A stretch of 64,000 nucleotides of DNA from Streptomyces sp. NBC_01750 (GCF_035918095.1 NZ_CP109137.1:3722001-3786000); one strand, 5' to 3'; shown: positions 26,760 through 37,404, counted from the stretch's first letter. Numbers and translations are program-made. The notes: generated by a model not told the origin, from the letters alone.

Positions 26760-27257
26760 ATGGAGGACGAGGTCGATCGACTGGTCGCAGCATGGCGCCG
26801 TGAGCGCCCCGACCTCGACGTGGAACCGCTCGAGGTGCTCAGCCGTGTCTCCCGGCTCGCCCGCCATCTCGACCGGGCCCGTCGGCTCGCCTTCTCCGAG
26901 CACAATCTGGAGCCGTGGGAGTTCGATGTACTCACCTCGCTGCGGCGCGCGGGGGCTCCGTATCAGCTCTCGCCGGGACAGCTGCTGACCCAGACCCTGG
27001 TCACCTCAGGCACCATGACCAACCGCATCGACCGGCTCGCGAAGAAGGACCTGGTCGAGCGGCTGCCCGACCCCAGCGACCGGCGCGGTGTGCTGGTGCG
27101 CCTCACACCCGAGGGGCGGGACCGCGCCGACCAGGCACTGGCCGGGCTCCTCGCACAGGAGCGCGCGATCCTGTCCGAACTGTCACGCGCCCAGCGGGCT
27201 GAACTGGCCGCGCTGCTACGCCAGTTGACCGCCCCGTTCGACAACGTCCCCGGCTAG
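26760..27257 (+). CDS. MarR-family transcriptional regulator
   Basis: A 165-residue winged-helix regulator: LEPWEFDVLTSLRRAGAPYQLSP, TSGTMTNRIDRLAKKDLVER and the wing PDPSDRRGVLVRLTPEG are all recognisable. TACACT lies 7 nt before the ATG with no SD site, the arrangement of a leaderless transcript. It probably binds the palindrome at 26711-26724 and controls itself and tam/VOC. Its 3' end overlaps the convergent LuxR-type gene by 42 bp. Confidence 0.92.
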   Translation: MEDEVDRLVAAWRRERPDLDVEPLEVLSRVSRLARHLDRARRLAFSEHNLEPWEFDVLTSLRRAGAPYQLSPGQLLTQTLVTSGTMTNRIDRLAKKDLVERLPDPSDRRGVLVRLTPEGRDRADQALAGLLAQERAILSELSRAQRAELAALLRQLTAPFDNVPG

Positions 27258-27989
27258 GTCGACCGGACCGACGCCGGCGCGGCGCGCGAGAGCGACCGCG
27301 GCGAGCGTGGAGTGCACGCCCAGCTTCCCCAGAACGTTCTGCATATGCGTACGGACGGTGTGCGGGGACAGGAAAAGGCGCTCGGCCACTGCTTTGCGCC
27401 CCAGCCCCGCGACCATGCAGCGCAGTACCTCACGCTCGCGCGGCGTGAGGGACTCGACGAGCCGCTCACTGTCGGTGCGGTGCTTGCGGGCCGCGGTCAG
27501 CTCTCGCAGTACGCCGGTGAGCAGGGCCGGGGGCAAGTGGGTCTCGTCCCTCAACACCCCCCGAATCACCGCGAGCAGCCGCTGCAGCGAGCAGTCCTTG
27601 GCGACCCAGCCGGAGGCTCCGGCCTGGAGTGCGAGCGCGGCGCGGCGCGGGTCGTCCTTCTCGGCGAGCACGACCGTACGGACGGCGGGCTGGCCGGAGC
27701 GGACGCCGGCGACCAGGGATATACCGTCGACGAGACCCTCCTCGCCGTTGTCGGACACGGCACGGGCGACGGCACGGCCGCCCGGCACCGCGAGGGCGCC
27801 GAGGTCGGCGTCGACCAGCATCACATCGAATCTGCGGCCGTCGGCGGCCGCCCGCTCCAGGCACCGCAGCGCGGCGGGGCCGCTGCCGGCCGCGGCGACA
27901 TCGGGCTCGGCCGCGAGAGCGGCGGCGAGTGACTCGGCGAAGATGCGGTGGTCGTCCACCACCAGGACCCGGATACGAACCACAGACAC
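27216..27989 (-). CDS. NarL/LuxR-type response regulator
   Basis: A 257-residue regulator. The receiver is at about residues 5-145 (VLVVDDHRIFAESL; phospho-acceptor in FDVMLVDADLG; Lys in WVAKD), with a long insertion after the acceptor; the C-terminal LuxR HTH is at 185-250 (ESLTPREREVLRCMVAGLGRKA, HTVRTHMQNVLGKLG). The threonine normally following beta-4 is replaced by Ala (VVLAEKD). The start is the GTG at 27989; a second GTG at 27983 is possible. No histidine kinase is adjacent. Confidence 0.9.
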   Translation of the reverse strand: MSVVRIRVLVVDDHRIFAESLAAALAAEPDVAAAGSGPAALRCLERAAADGRRFDVMLVDADLGALAVPGGRAVARAVSDNGEEGLVDGISLVAGVRSGQPAVRTVVLAEKDDPRRAALALQAGASGWVAKDCSLQRLLAVIRGVLRDETHLPPALLTGVLRELTAARKHRTDSERLVESLTPREREVLRCMVAGLGRKAVAERLFLSPHTVRTHMQNVLGKLGVHSTLAAVALARRAGVGPVDLAGDVVERGGQLA

Positions 27990-28226
27990 CCCCAGTGTCG
28001 GAAGACGGACCGGTGCGGGTACGCCGCCCGGGAATTGGGGTAATCCAGCGGTCGCGCGGCCGCCGCCGCGCAGTGACTGCTACCCCGCCCCGGGCGTCGT
28101 ACCCGACTGTCTCGCCCCCTGATCAGCACCGGCCCCCACCGGTACTGAGCATCAGCGTACGGATGGGTGGCCGGAGCGGAAGGTTATTTGCAGAACTGAC
28201 TGGCCAGGGTGTTTAGGGTGTGCCAC

Positions 28227-28673
28227 ATGTTTCGTATTGAGACAGAAGTCGACAAAGATCGGCGGATGCTGCTCGGTGAGCGGCTGGACAGCAGCAACAC
28301 GGGACGGTCACCGGCGATGCGGGCGCTGCGGGGTACACCGCACGACGACGAAGTGCCGCTGGAGGTCTGGGCGCTGGAACCGGGCACGGCCGAGCCGGCG
28401 GGCGGACTGACGGCACTCACCTGGGGACGCTGGCTCCAGGTGGATCTGCTCTGGGTCGCGGACACCCACCGCGGCACGGGCCTCGGCACGCGGCTGCTGG
28501 ACGAGGCGGAACGGACGGCGAAGGAGGACCGGGGGTGCCTGTACGCACGCCTGGAGACCTGGGACTTCCAGGCGCCGGAGTTCTACCGAAAACGCGGGTA
28601 CGCGGTGGTGGGCAGGGTGGAGGACTATCCCCCGGGGGCAACGGAGTTCATCCTCACAAAGCGGCTGGCGTAG
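28227..28673 (+). CDS. GNAT-family N-acetyltransferase
   Basis: A 148-residue single GNAT domain with the acetyl-CoA-binding motif A in LLWVADTHRGTGLGTRLLDEAE (about residues 75-96, seen in part) and a conserved FYRKRGYAVVG near the end. The substrate is unknown. TAGGGT lies 7 nt before the ATG at 28227 and there is no SD site, so it may be leaderless; an in-frame GTG 18 nt upstream is less likely. It converges on galK with only 12 bp between the stops. Confidence 0.88.
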   Translation: MFRIETEVDKDRRMLLGERLDSSNTGRSPAMRALRGTPHDDEVPLEVWALEPGTAEPAGGLTALTWGRWLQVDLLWVADTHRGTGLGTRLLDEAERTAKEDRGCLYARLETWDFQAPEFYRKRGYAVVGRVEDYPPGATEFILTKRLA

Positions 28674-28685
28674 CGGGCCGGCGGC

Positions 28686-29788
<1,103 letters not shown>

Positions 29789-29792
<4 letters not shown>

Positions 29793-30775
29793 GACGCGTT
29801 CTCCCTCCCACGGGCGAAGGCCCAGGCGTCCGAGACGATGCCCGCCAGGTCCGCGCGGCTCGGCTGCCAGCCCAGGCGTCTGTGCGCGGTGGCCGCCGAG
29901 GCGACGAGCACCGCCGGGTCGCCGCCGCGGCGCGGGGCCACGACCTCCGGGACCGGATGGCCGGTGACCCGGCGTACGGTTTCGATGACCTCGCGGACCG
30001 AGAAGCCGTTGCCGTTGCCGAGGTTGCAGATCAGGTGTTCGCCGGCGGTCGCCGCGTCCAGCGCGAGCAGATGCGCCTCGGCGAGGTCGGCGACATGGAT
30101 GTAGTCGCGGACACAGGTGCCGTCCGGGGTCGGGTAGTCGTCACCGAACACCGAGATGGACTCGCGTTTGCCGAGGGCGACCTGCAGCACCAGCGGGATG
30201 AGATGCGACTCGGGGTCGTGGCGTTCGCCGCACATGATGTTCCCCGACGGGCCGTACGCGCCCGCCACGTTGAAGTACCGAAGGGACACGGCCGCGAGGC
30301 CGTGCGCCCCGGCCTCGCCCGTGATCATGTGGTCGACGGCGAGCTTGGATGCGCCGTACGGACTGGTGGGAGCCATCGGGTCGGTCTCGGTGATCAGTGT
30401 GGAGACCGGCTCGCCGTACGTCGCCGCGGTGGACGAGAAGACCAGCTTGCGGACACCCGCGTACCGCATGGCGGCAAGCAGCGCCGTGGTCCCGCCGACG
30501 TTGTTCGTCCAGTACTTCTCGGGGTTGACCACCGACTCGCCGACCTGCGAGAAGGCCGCGAAGTGCAGCACCGCGTCGTACGAGGAATCCAGCCACTTGG
30601 CCGCGTCCTGGATCCGGCCCTCGATGAACTCGGCGTCCGCCGGAACCCCTTCCAGGAACCCGGTCGAGAGGTCGTCGAGCACGGTCACCCGGTGGCCGGC
30701 TTCCAGCAGATGCTGCGCCACCACGCTGCCGACGTATCCCGCACCGCCGGTGACAAGGTACTTCTTCTGCGGCAT
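29789..30775 (-). CDS. galE: UDP-glucose 4-epimerase
   Basis: A 328-residue short-chain dehydrogenase that interconverts UDP-Gal and UDP-Glc. NAD-binding GGAGYVGS is near residue 9-16; the catalytic Ser/Tyr-x3-Lys triad appears in SSTAATYG and [12 protein letters not shown] chose the ATG at 30775 because it matches the family start; a GTG at 30784 overlapping the galT stop (GTGA) is equally possible and would couple translation. Confidence 0.95.
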
Positions 30776-30780
30776 GCTGC

Positions 30781-31824
30781 TCACTCGCTCGCTACCTCTC
30801 GCAGTCTCTCAGCCGCGGTTTCCGGCGGCACGTCATTGATGAACACGCTCATACCGGACTCGGAACCCGCGAGGAACTTGAGCTTGCCGGAAGCCCGGCG
30901 GACGGTGAAAAGCTCGAGATGGAGTCCGAAGTCACTCCGGCCGGCATCTGCGAAGGGCGCCTGGTGCCATGCCGCGATGTACGGCGTCGGCGGTTCGCCC
31001 GCACCGAAGATCCGGTCGAAGCGCCTCAACAGTTCCAGATAGATCTGTGGGAACTCTGTGCGCGCCGCGTCGTCCAGCGCCCGCAGGTCCGGCACGCGCC
31101 GCAGCGGGTACAGATGCACCTCGTACGGCCAGTGCGCCGCATACGGCACGAACGCGACCCAGTGCCGGCCCTCCAGCACCACCCGTACGCGCTGCTCACG
31201 CTCGCGCGCGACAAGGTCGTCGAAAAGATTGCGGCCGGTCTCCGCCCGGTGTCCGGCGGCCGAGCGCAGCATCAGCGCGGTGCGCGGGGTGACGAAGGGG
31301 TACGCGTAGATCTGGCCGTGCGGGTGCCCCAGCGTCACCCCGATCTCGGCGCCTCGGTTCTCGAAGCAGAAGACCTGCTCCACCTGTGGAAGTCCGGCGA
31401 GCTCGGCGGTGCGGTCGGTCCAGGCCTCCAGCACCAGCGAGGCCTGTTCCTCTCCGAGGTCGGCGAACGACGCGTCGTGGTCGGAGGTGAAGCAGACGAC
31501 CTCGCAGCGGCCGGAGTCGCCGGCCAGGGACGGAAAGCGGTTCTCGAAGACGGCGACGTCGTAGTCGGCGGCCGGGATCTCGCTGAGGCGGCCGTCCCTG
31601 GACGGGCAGAGCGGGCATGCGTCGGCCGGCGGGTGGTAGGTGCGGCCCTGACGGTGCGAGGCGATGGCGACCGAGTCGCCGAGCAGCGGGTCGCGGCGGA
31701 CCTCGGAGATGGTGGAGATCGGGTCGAGCGGCCGCAGGTCGACGGCGTCGCGTACGGCGTCATCGCGGGAGTCGTAGTAGAGCAGCTCACGACCGTCGGC
31801 GAGCCGGGTCGACGTCTTCTTCAC
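30781..31824 (-). CDS. galT: Galactose-1-phosphate uridylyltransferase
   Basis: This 347-residue enzyme transfers UMP between glucose-1-P and galactose-1-P. It has the zinc site CPLC near residue 68, and the catalytic HPHGQ in [14 protein letters not shown] (about residue 170). First gene of galTEK; GAGCTCC...GAG sequences precede the ATG. The 440-bp upstream gap carries the promoter. Confidence 0.95.
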   Translation of the reverse strand: MKKTSTRLADGRELLYYDSRDDAVRDAVDLRPLDPISTISEVRRDPLLGDSVAIASHRQGRTYHPPADACPLCPSRDGRLSEIPAADYDVAVFENRFPSLAGDSGRCEVVCFTSDHDASFADLGEEQASLVLEAWTDRTAELAGLPQVEQVFCFENRGAEIGVTLGHPHGQIYAYPFVTPRTALMLRSAAGHRAETGRNLFDDLVAREREQRVRVVLEGRHWVAFVPYAAHWPYEVHLYPLRRVPDLRALDDAARTEFPQIYLELLRRFDRIFGAGEPPTPYIAAWHQAPFADAGRSDFGLHLELFTVRRASGKLKFLAGSESGMSVFINDVPPETAAERLREVASE

Positions 31825-31844
31825 TCTGGAGCTCCCTCAGCCTC

Positions 31845-31915
31845 CCAGCAAACAGAACCGCACATAACAAATCACAAGCCAACAGTCGTCGTCAATGGGC
31901 ATGCAGCATGCGCTT
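31845..31915 (-). promoter_or_regulatory. Probable galTEK promoter/operator region
   Basis: Read on the minus strand there is a TTGACG hexamer (31890-31895) followed by several TTTGT/TTTGC-like repeats in an AT-richer stretch, and upstream of it two copies of GCATGC. The repeated TTTGT elements recall DeoR-family operators. The exact -10 is not obvious. No gene for a gal repressor is adjacent. Confidence 0.4.
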
Positions 31916-32164
31916 ACTTAGGACATTTCAACCCTGGGTGAAACAGGCGAACCGTGGGTGAGAACCGGGGCCGGCCGTACCGGTCTTCGGTACGGGGACG
32001 GCGGCGACCAGGGCCAACAGCCATCAGGAAGGCGCTGGACATCTCCGGAAGGGCGGCGCGGGCCGCGCCTCGGCGATCGTCGCCCCTATTCGTCCTGCGC
32101 GCTATTCGTCTTGCGCGCTCCTGATCGCCCTCGGCACGCTCTACGCCGCGCCCAAGTCCGAGGG

Positions 32165-32258
32165 CCACAGACCCCGCGACCACAGACCCCGCGACCACAG
32201 ACTCCGAGGCCACGGACCCGAGGACGCAGACCCGAGGACGCAGATCCCCCGAGGACGC
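32165..32258. repeat. Degenerate 15-bp tandem repeats between galT and the LuxR-type gene
   Basis: The unit CCACAGACCCCGCGA is repeated at 32165, 32180 and, with changes, at 32195 and 32210, followed by related units of 14-16 bp (CGCAGACCCGAGGA). The 31916-32164 stretch before it holds no ORF I believe. Confidence 0.75.
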
Positions 32259-32265
32259 GTAACGC

Positions 32266-32958
32266 CTACTCCGCCGCCGGTCCCGGCGACGAGACGGTCG
32301 TCGCCCGGTCCAGCAGTCCGGTGCGCGCCGCCAACGCCGCCGCCTCCAGCCGGGAGCCCACTCCCAGTTTCATCAGCACCCGCTGCACATGCGTACGAGC
32401 CGTGCTCGGGGCTATCCCCATCCCGGCCGCGATCAGCCGGGTGTCCTCGCCCTCAGCGACCCTGACCAGTACCTCGACCTCGCGCGGAGTGAGCAGGTGC
32501 AGCAGTCGCTGGCCCTCGTCATCCGGCTGCGCGGCCGGGTTGAGCAGCTCGGCGAACGCGCCCTGCAGCAGCTGCGGAGCCACCACCGCCTCGCCCGCCC
32601 GCGCCTTGACCATCGCCCGCTCGACGCCCTCGATCCGCTCATCGTGACGTACGTAGCCGGAGGCGCCGGCCGCGAAGGCCGCGGCGATCCCCCGTGGGCT
32701 CGGCACCGGGCCGAGGACCACCACAGCCACCTGAGGGCGCTCCCGCTTGATCTTCACGATCGGGTCGAAGGCGCCCGGTTCCGCGGGTGTCGCCGTGCCC
32801 ATCAGGCACACCTCGGGCGCTCGGGCCACCACCAGCTCGGCCGCCCCGGCCGCGGGAGCGGCCGCCGCGAGCACCCGGTGCCCACGCAGCTTCAAGGCCG
32901 AGGCGAGTGCCTCGGCGAGCAGTCGGTGATCATCGACCACTACGAGCCGCACGCCCAT
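32266..32958 (-). CDS. LuxR-type regulator with degenerate receiver domain
   Basis: A 230-residue protein built like a NarL response regulator: MGVRLVVVDDHRLLAEAL at the start and a LuxR HTH at about 155-220 (LLTPREVEVLVRVAEGEDTRLIAAGMGI, seen in part; STARTHVQRVLMKLG). The receiver has lost its conserved positions: the phospho-acceptor Asp is Gly (EVCLMGTATP), the beta-4 Thr/Ser is Gly (VVVLGPV) and the beta-5 Lys is Arg (YVRHD). It is therefore unlikely to be phosphorylated and may respond to a ligand or work constitutively. No kinase is adjacent. Confidence 0.88.
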   Translation of the reverse strand: MGVRLVVVDDHRLLAEALASALKLRGHRVLAAAAPAAGAAELVVARAPEVCLMGTATPAEPGAFDPIVKIKRERPQVAVVVLGPVPSPRGIAAAFAAGASGYVRHDERIEGVERAMVKARAGEAVVAPQLLQGAFAELLNPAAQPDDEGQRLLHLLTPREVEVLVRVAEGEDTRLIAAGMGIAPSTARTHVQRVLMKLGVGSRLEAAALAARTGLLDRATTVSSPGPAAE

Positions 32959-33111
32959 CGAGCAACCCCCATCCCCGCGAGCTGGCCCCCCGGCCCTCCT
33001 GACCCGGCAAGCTACACGCTTGTTCGACGTGGCGCGCCCCTAACTCGGCAGAAGCCCCCCAGAATGCCGAATTCTTCGCCAAACAGGGCCACAACAGCGC
33101 TTGTCATGACC

Positions 33112-33149
33112 GTGGCCCGGTACATCGGAGAACCGATGTACCGGGCCAC
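33112..33149 (-). terminator. Terminator after the first beta-propeller gene
   Basis: A 17-bp perfect stem with an AGAA loop lies 43 nt beyond the stop of the gene ending at 33192. The gap 32959-33191 otherwise shows nothing. Confidence 0.88.
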
Positions 33150-33191
33150 TGGCCGGAATTGTGCCGCGTGCGGCATGCGCCCTGTCGGAGA

Positions 33192-35021
33192 TCAGTCCGC
33201 CGTGCTGAAGGCGACAGCCAGGTACTTCTTCCCGAACGAGGACGAGGACGACGACGGCTTGCTCATCAGGACCGCGCCCACGTACAGGCGGCCGTTCGCA
33301 TAGCGGTACTCGGCGAAGTCCGTGGAGAAGCTGGTCTCCGCCTCCCGTACCGCCTTGTCGGCCGGATTGTCCATCAGCACCGTCTGCTTGAAGGTGCTGC
33401 CGTCGATGCTGACGATCTGGCCGCCCTTGTCGTAGGGAGGCCACTTGTACGCGATGATGTTGCCGCCGTCCATCCGGATCGGGAACATCGTGTAGCGGTC
33501 GCCCGCGTCCGCACGGTCGCTGGTGGGCTTTCCGGTGGCGAGGTCGTAGGACACGATCTCGTTGGTGTCGCCGTACTCGCCCGTGCCCTCGTGGTCCGCG
33601 GTCGGCAGGTAGAGCCTGCCGTTTCCGACGACGGCCTTCTGGCAGGTCTCGACCTCGGTGGAGCCGCACCTGGCCTGGAACTTGTCACCCGTCGCCGAGA
33701 TCTTGGCGCGCAGCGCACCCTTGTCGTCGAGCGAGAAGAAGTCCGAGATGCCGCCCGAACCGGTGTCGCCGACGTCTGCGGCGACGACCAGTGGCTTGGT
33801 GGAGATGACGCTCGCGTAGCCGACGCCGGGCGGCATCTTGTACGAGAACAGCGGGGTGCCGTTGGCCGGGTTCAGGCCCTGGATGATGACCTGCGGGTTG
33901 TCGTACGAACCGCATTTGCGGGCGGCGACGAGCGCCGGGCCCCCGCCGTACCCCATGTCGTAGCAGCCCTCGGCATTGGCCGTGGGCTTCCAGCGGACGG
34001 CGCCGCTGTTGAGGTCGAACGCCGCGCCGCCGTCGGTGCCGCCCCCGGCGACCGTGGTACCGCTCTGGGTGACCTCGGTGAAATTGACCTTGCCGTCACC
34101 GCTGGAGGCGCCGGTGACGGACTTGCTCCACAGCAGTTTGCCGGTGCCGAGATCGACGACGCCGACCTCGGTGCACGGCTGGTAGTTCTTCGGCGGAGTC
34201 CGCTTGGCGGCCTCGAAGACGATCGCGGCCTTGTTGTCCTCGGAGAGGTGCCGGGAAGCCGCGCAGATCTGGCCCGCGAGCGGGAGGGTCCACAGCGGGG
34301 TGCCCTTGGCCGCGTCGTAGCCGACAAGGGAGTTGACCCCTGGCTTGACGTAGGCCTTGTCGGTGACCCAGGAACCCTTGACGCTCGTGAGGTCGGTGCG
34401 CGCGGGTTCCGGCAGCTGGAAGGCCACTTTGGAGTGGATGTTCGCGGGCGCCTGCTCCTTGCCGGCGCCGTCGGCGGCCTTCCCGCCGCCGGTGGAACCG
34501 CCGTTGGGGCCCTGGGAACTGCCGCCCGAGCTGCTCTTGCTGTCGTCCGTCTTGCCGCCGCCGTCGTCCTTGGAGGCGAACCAGATGCCGCCGACGACGA
34601 TCAGCACCACGGCGAGGGACGCCGCGATGATGATCTGCATCTGCGTGCTCAGCTTCTTGCCGCCACCGCCGCCACTGCCGCCGGGCTGAGGCTGCATGTA
34701 CTGCGGCTGCATGGGCGTGGTCGGGTAGCCGTAGCCCGGCTGGGCCGGCGGCGCTCCGGCCGGAGGCGCCTGCGGGTAGCCGTAACCGGGCACCTGGCCC
34801 GGCGCCTGCGGATAGCCGTAACCGGGCTGGCCCTGCGACGGCTGGGCGGGCGGCTGCGGCTGCGGCTGCGGGTAGCCGTACGAAGGGTTCTGCGCGGGAG
34901 GCGGCGTCGGGGCTCCGAAGCCGCCGGGGGGCGGATCCTGCGGAGCACCGAACCCGCCCTGCGGCGGCTGTCCCGGCGGCTGATTCGGTGGCTGGTTCGG
35001 TGGGGGTGGTGGCTGCGTCAT
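33192..35021 (-). CDS. Pro-rich, membrane-anchored PQQ-like beta-propeller protein (copy A)
   Basis: A 609-residue protein with a cytoplasmic N-terminal 125 residues rich in Pro/Gly/Gln/Tyr (MTQPPPPPNQPPNQ, repeated GYGYPQAP units), one membrane helix (IIIAASLAVVLIVVGGIWFA, about 132-151), a Ser/Gly-rich linker, and an extracytoplasmic PQQ/WD40-like propeller of about 400 residues with repeating blades (YDAAKGTPLWTLPLAGQIC, VDLGTGKLLWSKS, SYDLATGKPTSD). Paired Cys in the blades suggest disulfides. The function is unknown; similar proteins may scaffold envelope complexes. It is the last of three tandem paralogues. Confidence 0.88.
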   Translation of the reverse strand: MTQPPPPPNQPPNQPPGQPPQGGFGAPQDPPPGGFGAPTPPPAQNPSYGYPQPQPQPPAQPSQGQPGYGYPQAPGQVPGYGYPQAPPAGAPPAQPGYGYPTTPMQPQYMQPQPGGSGGGGGKKLSTQMQIIIAASLAVVLIVVGGIWFASKDDGGGKTDDSKSSSGGSSQGPNGGSTGGGKAADGAGKEQAPANIHSKVAFQLPEPARTDLTSVKGSWVTDKAYVKPGVNSLVGYDAAKGTPLWTLPLAGQICAASRHLSEDNKAAIVFEAAKRTPPKNYQPCTEVGVVDLGTGKLLWSKSVTGASSGDGKVNFTEVTQSGTTVAGGGTDGGAAFDLNSGAVRWKPTANAEGCYDMGYGGGPALVAARKCGSYDNPQVIIQGLNPANGTPLFSYKMPPGVGYASVISTKPLVVAADVGDTGSGGISDFFSLDDKGALRAKISATGDKFQARCGSTEVETCQKAVVGNGRLYLPTADHEGTGEYGDTNEIVSYDLATGKPTSDRADAGDRYTMFPIRMDGGNIIAYKWPPYDKGGQIVSIDGSTFKQTVLMDNPADKAVREAETSFSTDFAEYRYANGRLYVGAVLMSKPSSSSSSFGKKYLAVAFSTAD

Positions 35022-35074
35022 GGCGTACTTACCTCTGAAGAACGGGAGTTTTGTCTGACGGACTCAGCACGCGG

Positions 35075-36895
35075 TCACTTGCCGAAGGCCATCATGGTCT
35101 TCGTCTCCTTCTCCTCCGCGTCATTGCTGGCGCTGACGCGGCCGCTGGCGAGGAAGAACCGGCCGTCCGCGAAGACCATCTTGGCGGAGTAGAAGGAGTT
35201 CTCGATCTCGGCGGTCGAGGCCGGGTGCTGCAGCAGCACCTTCGGCGCGCCACCCGTCGGCGCGATCGTCGCGACCGCACCGCCCTTGTCGTACGACGCT
35301 CCCTTGTAGACGAGTACGTTCCCGTCCTGCATGCCCAGCGGCGTCATCGACGTGTCGCCGCCTGCGGGCGAACGCCACTTGGGCTTGCCGGTGTCGAGGC
35401 TGAACGCGACGACCTCGTTGGCCCCGCCGGCCCGGGCGGGCTCGGTCGCCATGTAGAACGTGCTCGCGTCGGCGGCGACGCCGGTGCAGCCCTCGAGGTT
35501 CTGGCCGAAGACCACGAACCCACCGCCGCAACGCGGCTGGAACTTGTCCTTGCCGCCGTCGATCTGCGAGCGCACCGTGCCGTTGTCCTTCAGCGCCACG
35601 ATGGACCACTTCTTCGGCTCACGCTGCGTCAGGGAGATGACCAGCGGGCTGGCCGAGTAGACCTTGTCGATCTCCCAGCCGACCGGAGTGTTGTACGTCC
35701 ACTTGGCCTTACCGGTGGCCGGGTCGACCTCCGACAGCTGCTGCTTGGGCTTGTCGTAGTCCGACGTCGGGCAGCTCGCCGCGGCGATCAGCTTGGGGCC
35801 GCCCGCGAAGGCGAACGGCTTGCAGCCGTCCGTGGGTCCCTTGAAGAGCTGCTTGCCGTCGGCCATCGAGAAGCCGTAGGAGTTTCCGGTACCGCCCGCC
35901 GCGAGGGTGTTGCCGCTGATCGACAGAGTGAAGTCGGAGAGCGAGCTGAAGGCGCCACTGGCCTTGGGAATCGGCTTCTTCCAGCCCGCCTTGCCGGTCT
36001 TGAGGTCGATCATCTGCAGATTGAGGCACTTGGACCTCTCGGTGAGGCCGTCCTTGACCCCCACGACGATCTTGCCGTCGGCCGAGGTCTGCGCGGGCGC
36101 GGAGCAGATCTCGGTGCCGAGCGGCAGGCTCCACTTCTTCTTGCCGTCGGTCGCCGAATAGCCGACGACCTCCTTGTACATGCCTTTGACGACGGTGTCG
36201 CCGACGACCCACGGGCCGAACACCTCGGCGCCGTTGCGCGGCAGGTCGACATCGTTCTTCGTCAGGAACAGGACCTTCGCCTCGCCGGGCTTGCGCCCGG
36301 CGTTGAGGTCGTCGTTGGCCTCGCGGCCGTCGCCGCTGCCGTCGCCCTGGTCGACGGACTCCGAGCCCTGCGGCTTGGGGTCGTCGCTCTTGCTGACGTT
36401 CTGCTTGTCGTTCTTCTCGTCGTCACCGCCGCTGAGGGCGAAGTAGGTGCCGCCGCCGATCACCAGCAGCGCGGCGACGGCCGCGCCGACGATGGCGCCG
36501 GGCTTGCCCTTGAAGAAGCCGCCGATGCCACCGCCGCCCCCTGGCGGGGTGGGCGCGCCCGGGTACTGCGGCTGGGCCGGGTAGCCGCCGTAGGGACCCG
36601 GCTGCTGGCCGTACGGGCCGGGCTGCTGGTACGGGCCGGGCTGCTGGCTGTACGGGCCCGGCTGGCCGGGGGCCTGCTGCGGGTAGCCGTAACCGGGCTG
36701 GGCGGGCTGCTGCTGCTGCGGATATCCGTAACCCGGAGCCGGTGCGCCGGCCGGCGGCGCGGGCGGCATCTGCGGCGGCGGCCCCTGCGGGGCGGGCGGC
36801 ATCTGCGGCGGCTGCGCGGGCGGCTGAGGAGCCCCGAAGCCTCCCTGGGGAGGCTGGTTAGGCGGCTGCGGCGGCTGGTTCGGCGGCTGTGTCAT
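35075..36895 (-). CDS. Pro-rich, membrane-anchored PQQ-like beta-propeller protein (copy B)
   Basis: A 606-residue paralogue of the gene at 33192: a Pro/Gly/Gln-rich cytoplasmic start with GPYQQPGPYGQQPGPYGG-type repeats, a membrane helix (AIVGAAVAALLVIGGGTYFAL, about 133-153), a charged linker and a beta-propeller (YSATDGKKKWSLPLGTEIC, IDLKTGKAGWKKP, VDPATGKAKWTYN). It ends in MMAFGK, as does copy C. The 53-bp gap to copy A resembles the gap to copy C (both contain TTACCTCTG near the start codon), showing that the duplications included the leader. Confidence 0.88.
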   Translation of the reverse strand: MTQPPNQPPQPPNQPPQGGFGAPQPPAQPPQMPPAPQGPPPQMPPAPPAGAPAPGYGYPQQQQPAQPGYGYPQQAPGQPGPYSQQPGPYQQPGPYGQQPGPYGGYPAQPQYPGAPTPPGGGGGIGGFFKGKPGAIVGAAVAALLVIGGGTYFALSGGDDEKNDKQNVSKSDDPKPQGSESVDQGDGSGDGREANDDLNAGRKPGEAKVLFLTKNDVDLPRNGAEVFGPWVVGDTVVKGMYKEVVGYSATDGKKKWSLPLGTEICSAPAQTSADGKIVVGVKDGLTERSKCLNLQMIDLKTGKAGWKKPIPKASGAFSSLSDFTLSISGNTLAAGGTGNSYGFSMADGKQLFKGPTDGCKPFAFAGGPKLIAAASCPTSDYDKPKQQLSEVDPATGKAKWTYNTPVGWEIDKVYSASPLVISLTQREPKKWSIVALKDNGTVRSQIDGGKDKFQPRCGGGFVVFGQNLEGCTGVAADASTFYMATEPARAGGANEVVAFSLDTGKPKWRSPAGGDTSMTPLGMQDGNVLVYKGASYDKGGAVATIAPTGGAPKVLLQHPASTAEIENSFYSAKMVFADGRFFLASGRVSASNDAEEKETKTMMAFGK

Positions 36896-36963
36896 GAGTG
36901 TTTACCTCTGGAAATGGGGAGATGGGAGAAGGAGTTGGGATGTCCGAATGACTCAGAACGCGG

Positions 36964-37404
36964 TCACTTGCCGAAGGCCATCAGTGTTTTCGTCTCCCTC
37001 TCCTCGGCATCTTTGAGCGCGCTGACACTGGTAGCGGTGAGGAAGTAGCGGCCGTCCGCATACACCGTCCGCGGTTCGGTGAAGCCGGCCCCGATCTCGG
37101 ACCGCGACAGCCGCGCCGAGGGCCCGCCCCTGAAGAAGCCGGAGCCACCGCCGGGCGGGGTGGGTGCGCCCGGGTACTGCGGCTCGGTCAAGTAGCCGCT
37201 GTACGGCCCCGGCTGCTGACCGCAGGGGCGGGGCGGCCGGTCGTACGGACCCGGCGGACCGGAAGCCCGCTGCGGGTAGCCGCAGCCGGGCTGCGTGGGC
37301 GGCATCCGCGGAGGCTGGGCCGGCGGCTGAGGAAACCCGTGCCGCGAGTCCTGGGAAACGCCTGAGCCACCCTGCGGCTGTTGCTGGCCGGGCGGCTGCG
37401 TCAT
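36964..37404 (-). CDS. Internally deleted copy (C) of the beta-propeller protein
   Basis: A 146-residue ORF. Residues 1-100 match the Pro-rich start of copy B (PGPYSGYLTEPQYPGAPTP against GPYGGYPAQPQYPGAPTP), then GGGSGFFRG matches the segment just before the membrane helix. After about ten residues the sequence resumes at the C-terminal tail of copy B (VYADGRYFLTATSVSA...DAEERETKTLMAFGK against the copy B end). The membrane helix and all but the last blade, roughly 460 residues, are missing, but the frame is kept. It is either a decaying remnant or a cytoplasmic small protein; I favour a remnant. Confidence 0.75.
   Translation of the reverse strand: MTQPPGQQQPQGGSGVSQDSRHGFPQPPAQPPRMPPTQPGCGYPQRASGPPGPYDRPPRPCGQQPGPYSGYLTEPQYPGAPTPPGGGSGFFRGGPSARLSRSEIGAGFTEPRTVYADGRYFLTATSVSALKDAEERETKTLMAFGK

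Noticed and set aside
32165..32258. CRISPR-like repeat array
   Set aside because: Units of 14-16 bp are adjacent with no unique spacers and there are no cas genes; it is a degenerate minisatellite.
31914..32647. Overlapping ORFs in the galT-regulator gap
   Set aside because: They run through tandem repeats and the antisense of the regulator gene; the sequence is low complexity and lacks initiation signals.
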